This document shows, in pieces, positions 29,846 through 41,111 of a stretch of 64,000 bases of DNA. The notes beneath the pieces are model-generated. The model saw nothing but the letters and a program-made list of their open reading frames with translations. It was not told where the DNA came from and did not search any database. A program made the translations under genes and the position numbers. Position 1 is the first letter of the stretch; each line of letters begins with the position of its first letter. Source of the stretch: Phaeobacter gallaeciensis DSM 26640 (lineage in GTDB: Bacteria; Pseudomonadota; Alphaproteobacteria; Rhodobacterales; Rhodobacteraceae). The stretch covers positions 1,247,001-1,311,000 of the forward strand of contig NC_023137.1 in NCBI RefSeq assembly GCF_000511385.1, written 5' to 3'.

Positions 29846-31264
29846 GTGGCTGAGAAGGGGATTAAGACGCAGGATTGGGCGGCGTTCCGGGCGCAGGCGC
29901 AGCGGATGCTGGACGCCGCATTGGATCAGATGCAGCAGGCGGCGGAGCGTCCCTGGCAGCCGGTGCCGGAGGATATTGATGCGCGCTATGCCATCAGGGC
30001 CGAGGCGCAGGGGCCGCAGGAGGCAGTGAACCGCATCATCGCGGATGTGCTGCCCTATCATGGCGGCAATATCCACCCCCGGTTCTGGGGCTGGGTGCAG
30101 GGTTCAGGACTGGCCTCTGATCTGATCAGTTCGGTTGCTGCTGCGGCGGTCAATGCCAATATGGGCGGGCGCGATCACGGTGCGAATTACATGGAACGCG
30201 CGGTTGTGGACTGGACCCGTCGTAAGATGGGTATGCCGGATGGGGCCAGCGGTATCCTGGTCACCGGCACCTCGCAAGCGACGGTGATTGCCTGTCAGGC
30301 AGCACGGTTGCGGGTGATGAAGGATCTGCGCAAGACCGGGCAGGGGGCGGTGCGGCTGACGGCCTATGCGGGCGAGGGAGTGCATAATGCGACCCTGAAG
30401 GCGGTGGAACTGCTGGGCATCGGCTCAAACAATCTGCGCAAGGTGCCTTTGGTTGACGGCCAGATGGACTGTGCCGCGTTGGTCCGGATGGTGGCAGAGG
30501 ACAGGGCGGCGGGGGCGCTGCCGTTTCTGGTCGTGGGCACTGCCGGCTCGGTGGATTTGGGGCTTTTTGACGACTTGGATGGGCTGGCGGATGCGGCGGC
30601 GGCGCTGGGGCTGTGGCTGCATGTGGATGGGGCGTTTGGCGCCTGGACACGGATTGCGGATGAGCCGTACCGGTCGTTGTCCGATGGGATCGGGCGGGCT
30701 GACAGCATCGCGCTGGATTTTCACAAGTGGATGTATGTGGGCTATGACTGTGGCATGGCACTGTAGCGCAATGAGGATGAGCATCGGGCAGCCTTTGCCG
30801 CGCGGCCATCCTATCTGGAGGGGGCCGAGCGCGGGCTGGCAGGCGGCGAGCCGTGGTTCTGCGATTACGGCATTGATCTCAGCCGGGGCAATCGGGCGTT
30901 GAAGGTCTGGACGGCTCTGGAGACCTATGGCGAGGCGGCATTCAGCGAGGCGATTTCCGGCAATTGTGCGCTGGCCGCAGCGATGGCGGCAGGGGTGGAG
31001 GCGCAGCCGCTGATGGCGCTTGGCGCGCCGGTGGTGTCGAATGTCTGCGTGTTTACGGCGCGCAGTGATCTGGCGTCAGAGACGCAATCGCAGGTGAATG
31101 CGGAGATTGCCCAGACCCTGCAGGAAAGCGGCGAGGCGGTGTTCTCCACCACACGGATGGACGGTCGTGTGATGCTGCGCGCTGCCATCACCAACCACCG
31201 CAGCCGCCCGGCGGATGTGAAAGCCGCCATCGCCGCAGTCGCGCGGGAGGCCGCGCGGGTCTAG
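29846..31264 (+). pseudogene. PLP-dependent decarboxylase broken by one in-frame TAG
   Basis: A group II amino-acid decarboxylase-like protein of 472 codons. The GTG at 29846 follows AGGAGG by about 8 nt and is the likely start. The PLP lysine lies in ALDFHKWMYVGYDCGMAL. The TAG at 30764-30766 comes right after that motif; beyond it the same frame continues at once with a convincing C-terminal domain (RNEDEHRAAFAARPSYLEG through to 31264) with no shift. A truncated product would lack the small C-terminal domain that closes the active site, so it is probably inactive. Sequencing error, recent nonsense mutation or read-through cannot be separated here. Substrate unknown. Confidence 0.8.
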
Positions 31265-31364
31265 GGGCCGAGCCCAGAGACATCACCGAGAGGATCACTG
31301 GTTTTTCACTTCCATCGCGGAAGGCAACCGCTACTCTGCGCGGCGGACAAACAGGGAGAGCCAC

Positions 31365-31973
31365 ATGGCCTGGATCAAGACCATTCCATTTGACGCAGCA
31401 ACCGGCAAGCTGAAGACGCTGTATGACCGGGTGACCGGACCCGGCGGTAATGTCGATAACATCATGATGATGCACAGCCTGCGCCCGCAGTCGATGGAAG
31501 GGCATATGGCGCTTTATAAGGCGGTGCTGCACCACAGCGGCAACAGCCTGCCAAAATGGTATCTGGAGGTGCTCGGCGTCTGGGTGTCGTCGCTGAATGA
31601 CTGCGGCTATTGCGTTGAACATCACTTTGCCGGGTTGCAGCGTCTGCTGCGGGACGCGCCACGCGGTGAGGCCATTCGCGCCGCAATTGAGGCGCGAAAC
31701 CCACAGTTGGCTCCTCTGGAGGCTGCGGAGCGGGCCGGTATGGTCTATGCGCGCAAACTAACTGAGGCGCCGGCTGCCGTGATTGAGGCGGATATCAACG
31801 CCCTGCGTGCGGCCGGATTGGATGATGGGCAGATCCTGGAGATCAATCAGGTCACCGCTTATTTTTCCTACGCCAATCGCACCGTGCTGGGGCTTGGTTG
31901 TTCGACAAAGGGTGATGTGCTGGGGTTGAGCCCCAACAACAGCGAGAACCCGGAGGATTGGGGTCACAGCTGA
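31365..31973 (+). CDS. AhpD-like/carboxymuconolactone decarboxylase-family protein
   Basis: 202 residues, start MAWIKTIPFDAATGKLKTLY, of the peroxidase-related or uncharacterised AhpD subgroup. The redox centre is visible as NDCGYCVEHHFAG: CxxC followed by a histidine in the helix used by AhpD for thiol-based peroxide reduction. A good ribosome binding site (GGGAGAG) lies before the ATG. Cytoplasmic and probably oligomeric, by analogy to the family. The electron donor and physiological peroxide are unknown. Confidence 0.85.
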   Translation: MAWIKTIPFDAATGKLKTLYDRVTGPGGNVDNIMMMHSLRPQSMEGHMALYKAVLHHSGNSLPKWYLEVLGVWVSSLNDCGYCVEHHFAGLQRLLRDAPRGEAIRAAIEARNPQLAPLEAAERAGMVYARKLTEAPAAVIEADINALRAAGLDDGQILEINQVTAYFSYANRTVLGLGCSTKGDVLGLSPNNSENPEDWGHS

Positions 31974-32013
31974 GCCTGTCTGGTTTGCTGGCCTAGGTCT
32001 GCGTCAGACCGGG

Positions 32014-32748
32014 CTAGGCCTCAACAGGATCGGCAAGGATCGGCTGCAGCAGTGTAAACAGCGGCGTCAGCACAAGGGCGGCGCTGCAGACTGCGGCCAT
32101 GGGATCCGGCGGCGGCGCAAGCGCGACATCACGCCAGAGCGTCAGCGATTTGCGCCGGAGCAGATCGGCATGGGGATGGCTCTGCCCATGCGGTGCGGGC
32201 ACGCGTTTCAACTCTGGTGCCTTGGGCTGAAACCCCTTGAGGGCGAGGATATCCATCAGCGCCGCCATCTCATCGGCAAAGCCACTGTCGCGGGGGTTGG
32301 GATGCCCCCCGACCTGCGCCAGCCCGGCGGTGGGATAGCTCCGTGTCAGGGGCAGCCCCGCAACCGCATCCCGCCAGCGACTGAGCGCGGTGCCTTTCAG
32401 GCCCATGATGCCGCCCCCGATGCGCAGGCCGCCGGGATCAATGCCAAAGAACACCCCACAACCGGGGATCTGCGGCAGCTGCCACAGCAGATGCAAATGG
32501 GTGTGATAAGGGGTCTTGTCCTTGGAAAAGCGCAGATCGCGCTGGAGGCGGAAGAGTTTGCCTCGAATGCCGGGATGACGCGGGTGCAGATAGTCCGCGA
32601 CCTCTTGCAAAAGCGCCTCAGCCGGGTGGCGCAACTCTGCGTCGTAACGCGCCTTGTGGGACAGGAACCAATCCCGCGTGTTGGTCTCTGCCAGCTCTGC
32701 GAGAAAGGCCCGTGCGTCGGGGATCAGCTGGCGTGTGATATCGGACAT
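32014..32748 (-). CDS. DUF2461 domain protein
   Basis: 244 residues from the ATG at 32748 (MSDITRQLIPDARAFLAELA). Typical DUF2461/TIGR02453 elements: FLAELAETNTRDWFLSHKARYD near the N-terminus, RDLRFSKDKTPYHTHL, and GVFFGIDPGGLRIGGGIMG. The family is widespread and uncharacterised. No signal peptide. The long frame extends far upstream to 33864 only because it runs antisense through the MATE gene; that part is not coding. Confidence 0.87.
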   Translation of the reverse strand: MSDITRQLIPDARAFLAELAETNTRDWFLSHKARYDAELRHPAEALLQEVADYLHPRHPGIRGKLFRLQRDLRFSKDKTPYHTHLHLLWQLPQIPGCGVFFGIDPGGLRIGGGIMGLKGTALSRWRDAVAGLPLTRSYPTAGLAQVGGHPNPRDSGFADEMAALMDILALKGFQPKAPELKRVPAPHGQSHPHADLLRRKSLTLWRDVALAPPPDPMAAVCSAALVLTPLFTLLQPILADPVEA

Positions 32749-32916
32749 ATGAAGGCTCCTCGCGGTGGGCTGGCTTTGAGATAAGCCTAACACAGGTGCG
32801 ACAGTGCGCAGACATGCGAAAACCATAATCCCGGAGCGGCTGAGAGCCGGAGGGAGCCGACAACCAGCGGTAAGATCAGGCTTGCCGTTATGTCGGTCGA
32901 GGCCTAAGGCTGGGGT

Positions 32917-34311
32917 ATGACACAGAGAATACCCCCGCCCGCCCCCAATACCCTCCTTGGTCACAGCCGTGCGATTGCTGTGCTGGGGCTGCCTTTGATC
33001 GGCGGCCATGTGGCGCAGTTTGCCATCGGCCTGACCGATACGGTGATGCTTGGGTGGTACGGGGTTGAGGCGCTGGCGGCGGTGACGCTGGGCTCTACAT
33101 ACTTCTTCACGATCTTTCTGTTGGGGTCCGGTTTTGCCTTTGCCGTGATGCCGATGGTGGCCGCTGCTGCAGGCGCCGGTGAGGAGCGCCAGATCCGCCG
33201 GAGCACCCGCATGGCGCTGTGGCTGTCGCTGGCCTATGGGCTTCTGGTGATGCCGCTGTTGTGGTGGTCGGAGCCGATCCTTCTGCTGCTGGGGCAGGAG
33301 GCGGAGGTGGCCCGTGGCGCGGCTGATTATCTGCGGATCGCGGGCTGGGCGCTGTTTCCGGCGCTGCTTTATATGGTGTTGAAGAGCTACTTGGCCGCGC
33401 TGGAGCGGACGCAGATCGTGCTTTGGGTGTCGGTTCTGGCGGCGGCGCTCAATGCGCTCATCAACTATATGCTGATCTTTGGCCATTGGGGCGCGCCGGA
33501 ACTGGGGGTGACCGGGGCGGCGCTGGCCTCGCTGGCGACCAATGTCTTTGCCTGTATCTTTGTGCTGTTCTACGCGTTGAAGGCGTTGCCCGAGCATGAG
33601 CTGTTGAAGAATTTCCAGCGTCCAGACTGGGAGATGCTGAGCCGGGTGCTGCGCCTGGGCCTGCCGATCGGTCTGACCAACCTCAGCGAAACCAGCCTGT
33701 TTGCCGCCTCGGCGATGATGATGGGCTGGCTTGGTACCGTGGCGCTGGGCGCACATGGTATCGCGCTGTCTCTGGGCGGGCTGGCGTTCATGATGCATCT
33801 GGGGCTGTCCAATGCGGCGACAATCCGGGCTGGCAATGCCTTCGGTCGTGGCGACCGGGACCATATGGCGCGCGGCGCGCGGGTGGTGATGGCGATGTCG
33901 CTGGGGCTGTCGGTGCTGGGGATGATCCTGTTTCTGGCGGTGCCTGAGGCGCTGATTTCGCTATTCCTGTCGCCGGATGATCCGGACCGGGCCGAAATCG
34001 TGCTGATCGGCAGCGTACTATTGGCGGCGGCAGCGCTGTTCCAGTTGATGGACGGGATGCAGGTGATCGCGTTGGGGCTGCTGCGCGGGGTGCAGGATAC
34101 CGGCGTGCCGATGGTGATTGCGGCGCTCAGCTATTGGGCGGTCGGGATCCCGGCCTCTTATCTCCTTGGCTTTACCTTCGACATGGGCGGGCTTGGGGTC
34201 TGGCTGGGTCTGGTGTTGGGTCTGACGGCGGCGGGGCTGTTCCTGATGATCCGGTTCTGGCGCCGCTCGATCAAGCTGGTCGGGACGTCGACAGCCACCA
34301 CTGCGCGATAG
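32917..34311 (+). CDS. MATE family multidrug efflux transporter
   Basis: 464 residues with about twelve hydrophobic segments in two six-helix halves, NorM-like. Characteristic stretches are GLPLIGGHVAQFAIGLTDTVMLGWYGVEALAAVTLGS in the first half (seen at residues about 25-60) and GLPIGLTNLSETSLFAASAMMMGWLG in the second. It exports cationic drugs or dyes in exchange for sodium or protons. Divergent from the DUF2461 gene across 168 nt. Substrate cannot be read from sequence. Confidence 0.93.
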   Translation: MTQRIPPPAPNTLLGHSRAIAVLGLPLIGGHVAQFAIGLTDTVMLGWYGVEALAAVTLGSTYFFTIFLLGSGFAFAVMPMVAAAAGAGEERQIRRSTRMALWLSLAYGLLVMPLLWWSEPILLLLGQEAEVARGAADYLRIAGWALFPALLYMVLKSYLAALERTQIVLWVSVLAAALNALINYMLIFGHWGAPELGVTGAALASLATNVFACIFVLFYALKALPEHELLKNFQRPDWEMLSRVLRLGLPIGLTNLSETSLFAASAMMMGWLGTVALGAHGIALSLGGLAFMMHLGLSNAATIRAGNAFGRGDRDHMARGARVVMAMSLGLSVLGMILFLAVPEALISLFLSPDDPDRAEIVLIGSVLLAAAALFQLMDGMQVIALGLLRGVQDTGVPMVIAALSYWAVGIPASYLLGFTFDMGGLGVWLGLVLGLTAAGLFLMIRFWRRSIKLVGTSTATTAR

Positions 34312-34544
34312 CGGTTGTGGCATCTGGCCAGTGTGCCCTGAAAGCCCGATTCTCCTTGGCAGTGGCGGGGCTGTTTCAAGCTGAGTTTCTTGAAGGCACC
34401 TTTGTGCCCCATGTGTGCTGAATGCCGAATATGCGCAATCACGCTTGGCTACAGCGCGCCCCGGTGCGGGCACAAAGTCGCCGATATAACCTCCAGCTTT
34501 GCCGCATCTGTTTCAGTCTGAAAATTCGGCTCATGCTCGTGCCC

Positions 34545-34565
34545 TCATGACAGTTTTTGTCATGA
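34545..34565. promoter_or_regulatory. Perfect 8-bp dyad upstream of the GST gene, candidate operator
   Basis: TCATGACA (34545-34552) and TGTCATGA (34558-34565) are exact inverted repeats around GTTTT, 41 nt before the GST start. It has the size and spacing of a dimeric repressor site (MarR or TetR type), though no matching regulator gene is adjacent. Apart from this, the 34312-34606 gap shows nothing notable. Confidence 0.5.
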
Positions 34566-34606
34566 TCTCAGAATATCACGAGGGCCAACAGATCGAAGGA
34601 CCATAG

Positions 34607-35311
34607 ATGCTCACTCTGATTACATTTCCGCCCAGTTTCAGCGAACCAAGCCACAGCCCGTTTTGCGCCAAGGCCATGATCCTCTTGCAGATGTCCGGTC
34701 AAACCTGGGAGCGTGAAGACCTGGCAAACCCGTCTGCAATGCCACACGGACGGCTGCCTGTCTTGCGGGCAAAGGGCCAACTGATCCCCGATAGCGAGTT
34801 CATTCAGGGTTGGCTGACCACGCAGGGTGCGGATTTCTTCCCTGATTGCACGGACGAGCAGAAGGCGATTGGCCATTCCGTTATCAAGATGGTCGAGGAG
34901 ACTTTACGCAATGCGCTCATTCATGACCGTTGGCTGGATGACCAGAATTGGGCGTATATCGGGCCGCTGTTTTTCGACGACGTGCCGCGCCCAATTCGAA
35001 AGCTGATTGCTGGCATCGTTCGCCGATCTGTGAGGGCCGGGCTGAAAAGCAACGGCTTCGCGCGGATGTCTTTGGAACAACGTTTGCAGAAGGTAGAAAA
35101 TGATCTGAACGCCCTCGGACAGATCAAGGGCGCAAGCCCCTTCATTTTGGGGGATGCTCCGACGGCTGTGGATGCCGCGGTCCTGCCGGTGTTAAGCATG
35201 ATTGACAGGTTGCCCGTCGAGACCGCGTTAACGCGAGTTGTACGGAGCAAGGATTGGGTGGGGCCATATCTTCAGCGCGGACGCTCCACGCTCTATGACG
35301 GTCTTGCTTGA
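34607..35311 (+). CDS. Glutathione S-transferase family protein, Fax/metaxin-like
   Basis: 234 residues. Thioredoxin-like N-domain MLTLITFPPSFSEPSHSPFCAKAMILLQ with SPFC at the glutathione site, then GRLPVLRAKGQLIPDSEFI with the cis-Pro and the glutathione-binding ES/DSE turn, and an all-helical C-domain from about residue 85 (RNALIHDRWLDD, FILGDAPTAVDAAVLPVL). The layout resembles the Fax-like GST branch with a longer C-domain. AAGGA precedes the ATG. Activity and substrate unknown. GC content in 34.5-37.5 kb is somewhat lower than in the flanks. Confidence 0.85.
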   Translation: MLTLITFPPSFSEPSHSPFCAKAMILLQMSGQTWEREDLANPSAMPHGRLPVLRAKGQLIPDSEFIQGWLTTQGADFFPDCTDEQKAIGHSVIKMVEETLRNALIHDRWLDDQNWAYIGPLFFDDVPRPIRKLIAGIVRRSVRAGLKSNGFARMSLEQRLQKVENDLNALGQIKGASPFILGDAPTAVDAAVLPVLSMIDRLPVETALTRVVRSKDWVGPYLQRGRSTLYDGLA

Positions 35312-35502
35312 TTGCGCAGTTGTTTCCCAACATCTATTCAGAGCGGAGCATCTGCCATTTTGGCTGCCCAGCTGCGGTTCTCCGCACAAGGACGCCGAAT
35401 TGGTACTGAGACGGGAGGTCAAGGTCGGTTGAGAGGGACCGAGCCGACTTTCGATGCGACCGCACAAACGACCGCTATCAGAAACGAGCTACACTCAATT
35501 GT

Positions 35503-36399
35503 TCAAGCCTGGGTCCGGCACAAGTCCAGAAATTCGGTGACCAAATCCGGCGGCTTTACGGCCCGTGCCACGGCTAGGACGATCTCAAAGTGGCCAATCT
35601 CCTGCGCGAGCGGGCGCGTTACGACAGCATCGCCTTCGATTGTCAGATTCCGCCTTGGCTGGAAACCGACAAGGGTAAAACCCAATCCCTTTCCGACATA
35701 GGCTTGAACCATTTCGCGCGATTGCGACGTCAGCGGCACCTCAGGCTCAAGCCCGGCCGCGTGCAGCAAGTCGAGATAGCTGGGGCCGGGACCCGCGGGC
35801 GATGCGTTAATGTAAGGAATGCCGGACAGGCTTTCGAGGTCCACACTGTCTGCATTTGCCAACGGGTGTGACGCGGGCAACAGAACCAAAGGCGGCACCG
35901 TTTTCACAATTTCAACATCGAAGCGCGTGTCACCAAAGCCTTGATTAAAAACAACAAGCGCATCGACGTTTCCTGCATCAAGTGCTGCAACAAGGTTGCT
36001 GAAATCATCCTCCACAACTTCGATATCAACACGTGCATAGCTCTCACGGAACGTGAGAACCGCAGGCAGTACGATCTGCTGGGCGATGGCGTAATGGGTT
36101 CCGATCCGAATTGTGCCGGTTTCTCCTTTAGCCAACTCGGCGGCACGCCGCTGCAAGGCCTTCGCGCGTGTGAGCAGCACGTCAGCATCAGCCAGGAAAT
36201 CAGCGCCCGCACTGGTCAGCCGCATGCCCCGTGCGGGAAATCTGTCGAACAATATCAAGCCAGTGACCGCTTCGAGTTTATCAAGCGCCGAAGATATCGC
36301 CGCCGCCGAGACGTTCAGATTTCGGGCCGCAGGCGCAATTCCGCCGCAACGGGCCACTTCCGACAGGAAGGTGAGCTGACGAAGGGAAAACTGAAACAT
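35503..36399 (-). CDS. LysR-family transcriptional regulator
   Basis: 298 residues. The N-terminal winged helix-turn-helix covers residues 1-60 (SLRQLTFLSEVARCGGIAPAARNLNVSAAAISSALDKLE), followed by the periplasmic-binding-like effector domain (GTIRIGTHYAIAQQIVLPAV, EGDAVVTRPLAQEIG). Divergently placed 90 nt from a TauD-type dioxygenase gene, which it probably activates in response to that pathway's substrate. A possible half-dyad ACCT-N4-AGGT lies at 36411-36422 between the two genes. Confidence 0.92.
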   Translation of the reverse strand: MFQFSLRQLTFLSEVARCGGIAPAARNLNVSAAAISSALDKLEAVTGLILFDRFPARGMRLTSAGADFLADADVLLTRAKALQRRAAELAKGETGTIRIGTHYAIAQQIVLPAVLTFRESYARVDIEVVEDDFSNLVAALDAGNVDALVVFNQGFGDTRFDVEIVKTVPPLVLLPASHPLANADSVDLESLSGIPYINASPAGPGPSYLDLLHAAGLEPEVPLTSQSREMVQAYVGKGLGFTLVGFQPRRNLTIEGDAVVTRPLAQEIGHFEIVLAVARAVKPPDLVTEFLDLCRTQA

Positions 36400-36489
36400 C
36401 GATAAAATCTACCTTTTGAGGTGATTAATTCAGTTTTTCAGATCATAGGCAATAGTCTATCCCTCTCTCAAATCGTCAGGAGAGACCCA

Positions 36490-37314
36490 ATGGACATCAA
36501 ACCTTTGACAGGCGGATTAGGGGCAGAGATTTTCGGAGCCGACGTCACAGACGGTGCGCAGTTCGCGGAAATCGAGGCGGCTTTTGCCAAGTACTCCGTC
36601 ATTGTTCTCAGAGGGCAGGACATTGCCCCAGAAGACCATCTGAACTTCGCGCGCCGCTTTGGTCCGATCAACGTGAACCGCTTTTTCAAACCCGTTGACG
36701 GGCATCCGGAAATCGCAACCGTCCTGAAGGAAAAAGACCAGAAGGAAGCGGTCGGGGAAGGCTGGCACACCGATCATTCCTACGATCAGATTCCCGCTCT
36801 GGGGTCGATCCTGCACGCCATCGAAATGCCGCCCTACGGCGGAGATACCCTTTTTGTGTCAATGGCCGCCGCGTGTGAGGCGCTGTCGGACAAGATGCGC
36901 GTGTTTCTGGATGGGCTGACCGCTGTGCATTCGTCCCGTCATGTCTTTGGCGCGGCGACGCAGGATAGCGAAGCGGCCAAGAGCGGTCGGTTGGCGAATG
37001 CCTCAGCCGCGACCCAGGATGCGCGCCATCCTGTCGTGATCACGCATCCGCTGAGCAAGCGCCGAGGGCTGTTCGTGAACCCTGTTTTCACCACACATAT
37101 TGAAGGGCTGACGCCCGATGAATCCGCCGCCATCCTTGATATGCTCTATGAACATTGCAGGCAGCCCGAATTTCAGGCCCGTGTCCGCTGGCAAGAAGGC
37201 GACATTACCATGTGGGACAATCGTGCCACCTGGCACAAGGCAATCAACGACTATCACGGCTTCCGGCGTCTTATGCACCGGATCACCGTGGATGGCGTGG
37301 GCTTGTCGGGGTAA
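36490..37314 (+). CDS. TauD/TfdA-family Fe(II)/2-oxoglutarate dioxygenase
   Basis: 274 residues from the ATG at 36490, preceded by AGGAGA. The iron site is visible: HTDHSYDQIP (HxD) in the middle and the distal His in TWHKAINDY, followed by the 2-oxoglutarate-binding Arg in GFRRLMHRI. The N-terminus MDIKPLTGGLGAEIFGADVTD is standard for the family. It hydroxylates a small substrate such as taurine, a related sulfonate or an aromatic ether. No sulfonate transporter is near, so the substrate is open. Probably controlled by the divergent LysR gene. Confidence 0.92.
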   Translation: MDIKPLTGGLGAEIFGADVTDGAQFAEIEAAFAKYSVIVLRGQDIAPEDHLNFARRFGPINVNRFFKPVDGHPEIATVLKEKDQKEAVGEGWHTDHSYDQIPALGSILHAIEMPPYGGDTLFVSMAAACEALSDKMRVFLDGLTAVHSSRHVFGAATQDSEAAKSGRLANASAATQDARHPVVITHPLSKRRGLFVNPVFTTHIEGLTPDESAAILDMLYEHCRQPEFQARVRWQEGDITMWDNRATWHKAINDYHGFRRLMHRITVDGVGLSG

Positions 37315-37373
37315 AAAATCCGATGTTGGCCGGAACAGAGCGCCTGCGCGCAGCGGCCGTTCATGCCTCTCGC

Positions 37374-37434
37374 ACCACTTGAAGCTTTGGGCTCAGAGCG
37401 ATCAATACGCTCTGAGCGAAGTGGTCTTTTCTTA
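37374..37434 (+). terminator. Two-tier intrinsic terminator after the dioxygenase gene
   Basis: Inner stem GCTCAGAGCG (37391-37400)/CGCTCTGAGC (37408-37417) is a perfect 10 bp; outer arms ACCACTT (37374-37380)/AAGTGGT (37419-37425) close it, followed by CTTTTCTT. It separates the gene from the convergent carbonic anhydrase gene. Confidence 0.85.
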
Positions 37435-37520
37435 ACATCCACCCCTTGGAGTGCGCGTCTTTGGCACCCATTTTGCCTGGTAACTGTTCGTTCCGACCTT
37501 TGGCGGCAGCTGCGATGGCG

Positions 37521-38390
37521 TCAGTTGCTGATCGGTGAAAGCAGGTCTGGATTGGTCACCAGATTGCGGACGCCGTGGGCGTGGGTCTCGTCGAAATGAT
37601 TGTGTTCCAGCCAGGCGCCGACGCTGTGGATATTCACGCGGATCACCTTGGGTCGGACGCTCCAGGTGACCTGAAACGGCGACCCCTTGGTGTTGTAGCC
37701 CGGCCCGGTGGTGGAGCCTGCATAGCGCACCGGGGTGCCGGTGTTGCTGGGGATGTTCTGTGCCTGATAGAGGTTGTTACGGACGGTCAGGCGGGTCAGC
37801 TCCTCGAAATCGGCGGCGCTGGGATCATTGACCAACACATAGACCTGTGCCTCCACCCGCAGCTGCGGATTGCCGATGGCCTCACTCAGGCAGGCACCAA
37901 GAGTCGGGCCGGGGGTCACCTGCGCGGTGGTGTGGACATAGTGCACCTCGATGGTGTCGCCCGGCTGCAGGTCGCCGTGGCCGCCCTCCGCCCCAATCGG
38001 GCTGTCCAGTGGAGCCAATTCGGCCTCGGTCAGCGTGCCATCGTACTTGTAGCCACTGCCATAGCCCTGTCCATCACCATTGCCTGCGTAGGTGGTGAAG
38101 TCACCACCGCGATGTTCGGCATTCTCGTGAAAGTGGATATTGCAGAGGTTCATTTGCGATGCAGGTGGAGCAGCTGAGAAAGAGCGGAGATTTTGCCCTT
38201 CGGCGGCGTCGATATCGCGGGGCGATTGCGGGCCAAAGCCTGCGCCAAAGGTGGACATGGCAAGCGCGGCGCGCTGCCTGTCAATCTCGCCGTCTTTCAC
38301 GGGCTCCGGCGTATCTGCGGCTATGGCTGCGCCATGTACAAGGGTCAGGGCGGCAACGGTGGTAGCGATCAAACGAAATGACTGCATCAT
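37521..38390 (-). CDS. Exported delta-type carbonic anhydrase-like protein
   Basis: 289 residues from the ATG at 38390 (38387 also possible). Sec signal peptide FRLIATTVAALTLVHGAAIA, cleavage before ADTPEP. The mature part has NLCNIHFHENAEHRGG and GDTIEVHYVHTTA, histidine pairs as in the CA_like/delta carbonic anhydrase family first described from diatoms, plus a cysteine pair (NLC and GACLSEA). It would hydrate CO2 in the periplasm. The C-terminus EHNHFDETHAHGVRN is also His-rich. Family fairly sure from the His pattern; activity inferred. The 38391-38637 leader holds its promoter but no further gene. Confidence 0.78.
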   Translation of the reverse strand: MMQSFRLIATTVAALTLVHGAAIAADTPEPVKDGEIDRQRAALAMSTFGAGFGPQSPRDIDAAEGQNLRSFSAAPPASQMNLCNIHFHENAEHRGGDFTTYAGNGDGQGYGSGYKYDGTLTEAELAPLDSPIGAEGGHGDLQPGDTIEVHYVHTTAQVTPGPTLGACLSEAIGNPQLRVEAQVYVLVNDPSAADFEELTRLTVRNNLYQAQNIPSNTGTPVRYAGSTTGPGYNTKGSPFQVTWSVRPKVIRVNIHSVGAWLEHNHFDETHAHGVRNLVTNPDLLSPISN

Positions 38391-38620
38391 GAATCCTGTT
38401 TTGACTGAGGTCACTGGTAACGGTGGCGGCCATATCGGATGGGCGCGAGACCAAGCAGTGGCGAGGTAGTCACGTCACGATCTGCATTGCCGCCTTTAGT
38501 TCCTTAACTTGAGTGTGTGATGATAGGATTAATCGACCTAAGGTTGCAAGTTGATGCTCTGCCAGCGGGCTGTGACCAAGGGCGCTTCGTCACAGACGTA
38601 AGATACTGTGCAAGATCTCG

Positions 38621-38639
38621 GATCTGGTGGGACCAGATC
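38621..38639 (-). terminator. Hairpin overlapping the stop codon of the 38638-39060 gene
   Basis: GATCTGG (38621-38627) and CCAGATC (38633-38639) form a 7-bp stem with a 5-nt loop exactly at the end of the minus-strand gene. No T-run; weak terminator or 3'-end stabiliser. Confidence 0.35.
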
Positions 38640-39060
38640 AGGAGGCGTCGCTGTCCTTGGTGGATTTCAGCAGCCGGTCAGCCTTCTTGCGCACCAGAAC
38701 CGAGCGTAAATCATGCATCGCCAGCAGCATCTGGTCGGTGATCTCGTCCAGCTGTGCGTCGCTGGCCTTGCTTTGGGCCCAATGGGCCGTAAGGTTTAGG
38801 TGGTCAATGGTGCGGTGGATGTCATCCATATCCCGCGCAGCCAAGGTGCGGCTGCGTTGTTCCATCCAGTCACGGATGGCGCTCAGGTCTTCGGGGCTGA
38901 GGTTGCGGTCACCATGTGGTCGGATCTCGCCATTGCGCAGCTTCACCACCGCGATTTGGTCCATGTCCAGCCGCCGCTGCCGGTTTTCGCTGTCGACACG
39001 GAACACGAAGGCGCCGTTGTCGCGCACGCGAAAGTAATAGTCTGGCAGGGCGGTGGGCAT
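38638..39060 (-). CDS. Hypothetical cytoplasmic protein, 140 residues
   Basis: Starts MPTALPDYYFRVRDNGAFVF; no signal or membrane segment. The first 50 residues look beta-rich (FRVRDNGAFVFRVDSEN, QIAVVKLRNGEIRPHG), the rest helical and charged (EDLSAIRDWMEQRSRTLAAR, DEITDQMLLAMHDLRSVLV). No family recognised. It lies 14 nt upstream of nothing on its strand but 13 nt downstream of the aminotransferase stop, so it is probably cotranscribed with it. Confidence 0.72.
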   Translation of the reverse strand: MPTALPDYYFRVRDNGAFVFRVDSENRQRRLDMDQIAVVKLRNGEIRPHGDRNLSPEDLSAIRDWMEQRSRTLAARDMDDIHRTIDHLNLTAHWAQSKASDAQLDEITDQMLLAMHDLRSVLVRKKADRLLKSTKDSDAS

Positions 39061-39073
39061 GTGTGGTCTCCGG

Positions 39074-41047
<1,974 letters not shown>

Positions 41048-41111
41048 TTAACGGATTTTTCGGGAATTTTCCGCATTGTGGCTCGCAGACACCATCGAGT
41101 CGGAGATGCGG

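Noticed and set aside
30764..30766. TAG read as pyrrolysine
   Set aside because: No sign of pyl genes, the residue is not at a site known to need pyrrolysine, and the organism type does not use it; a nonsense mutation or error is simpler.
32749..33864. 372-codon upstream extension of the DUF2461 frame
   Set aside because: Runs antisense through the MATE gene and is Gln/Arg/His-rich; homology begins only at 32748.
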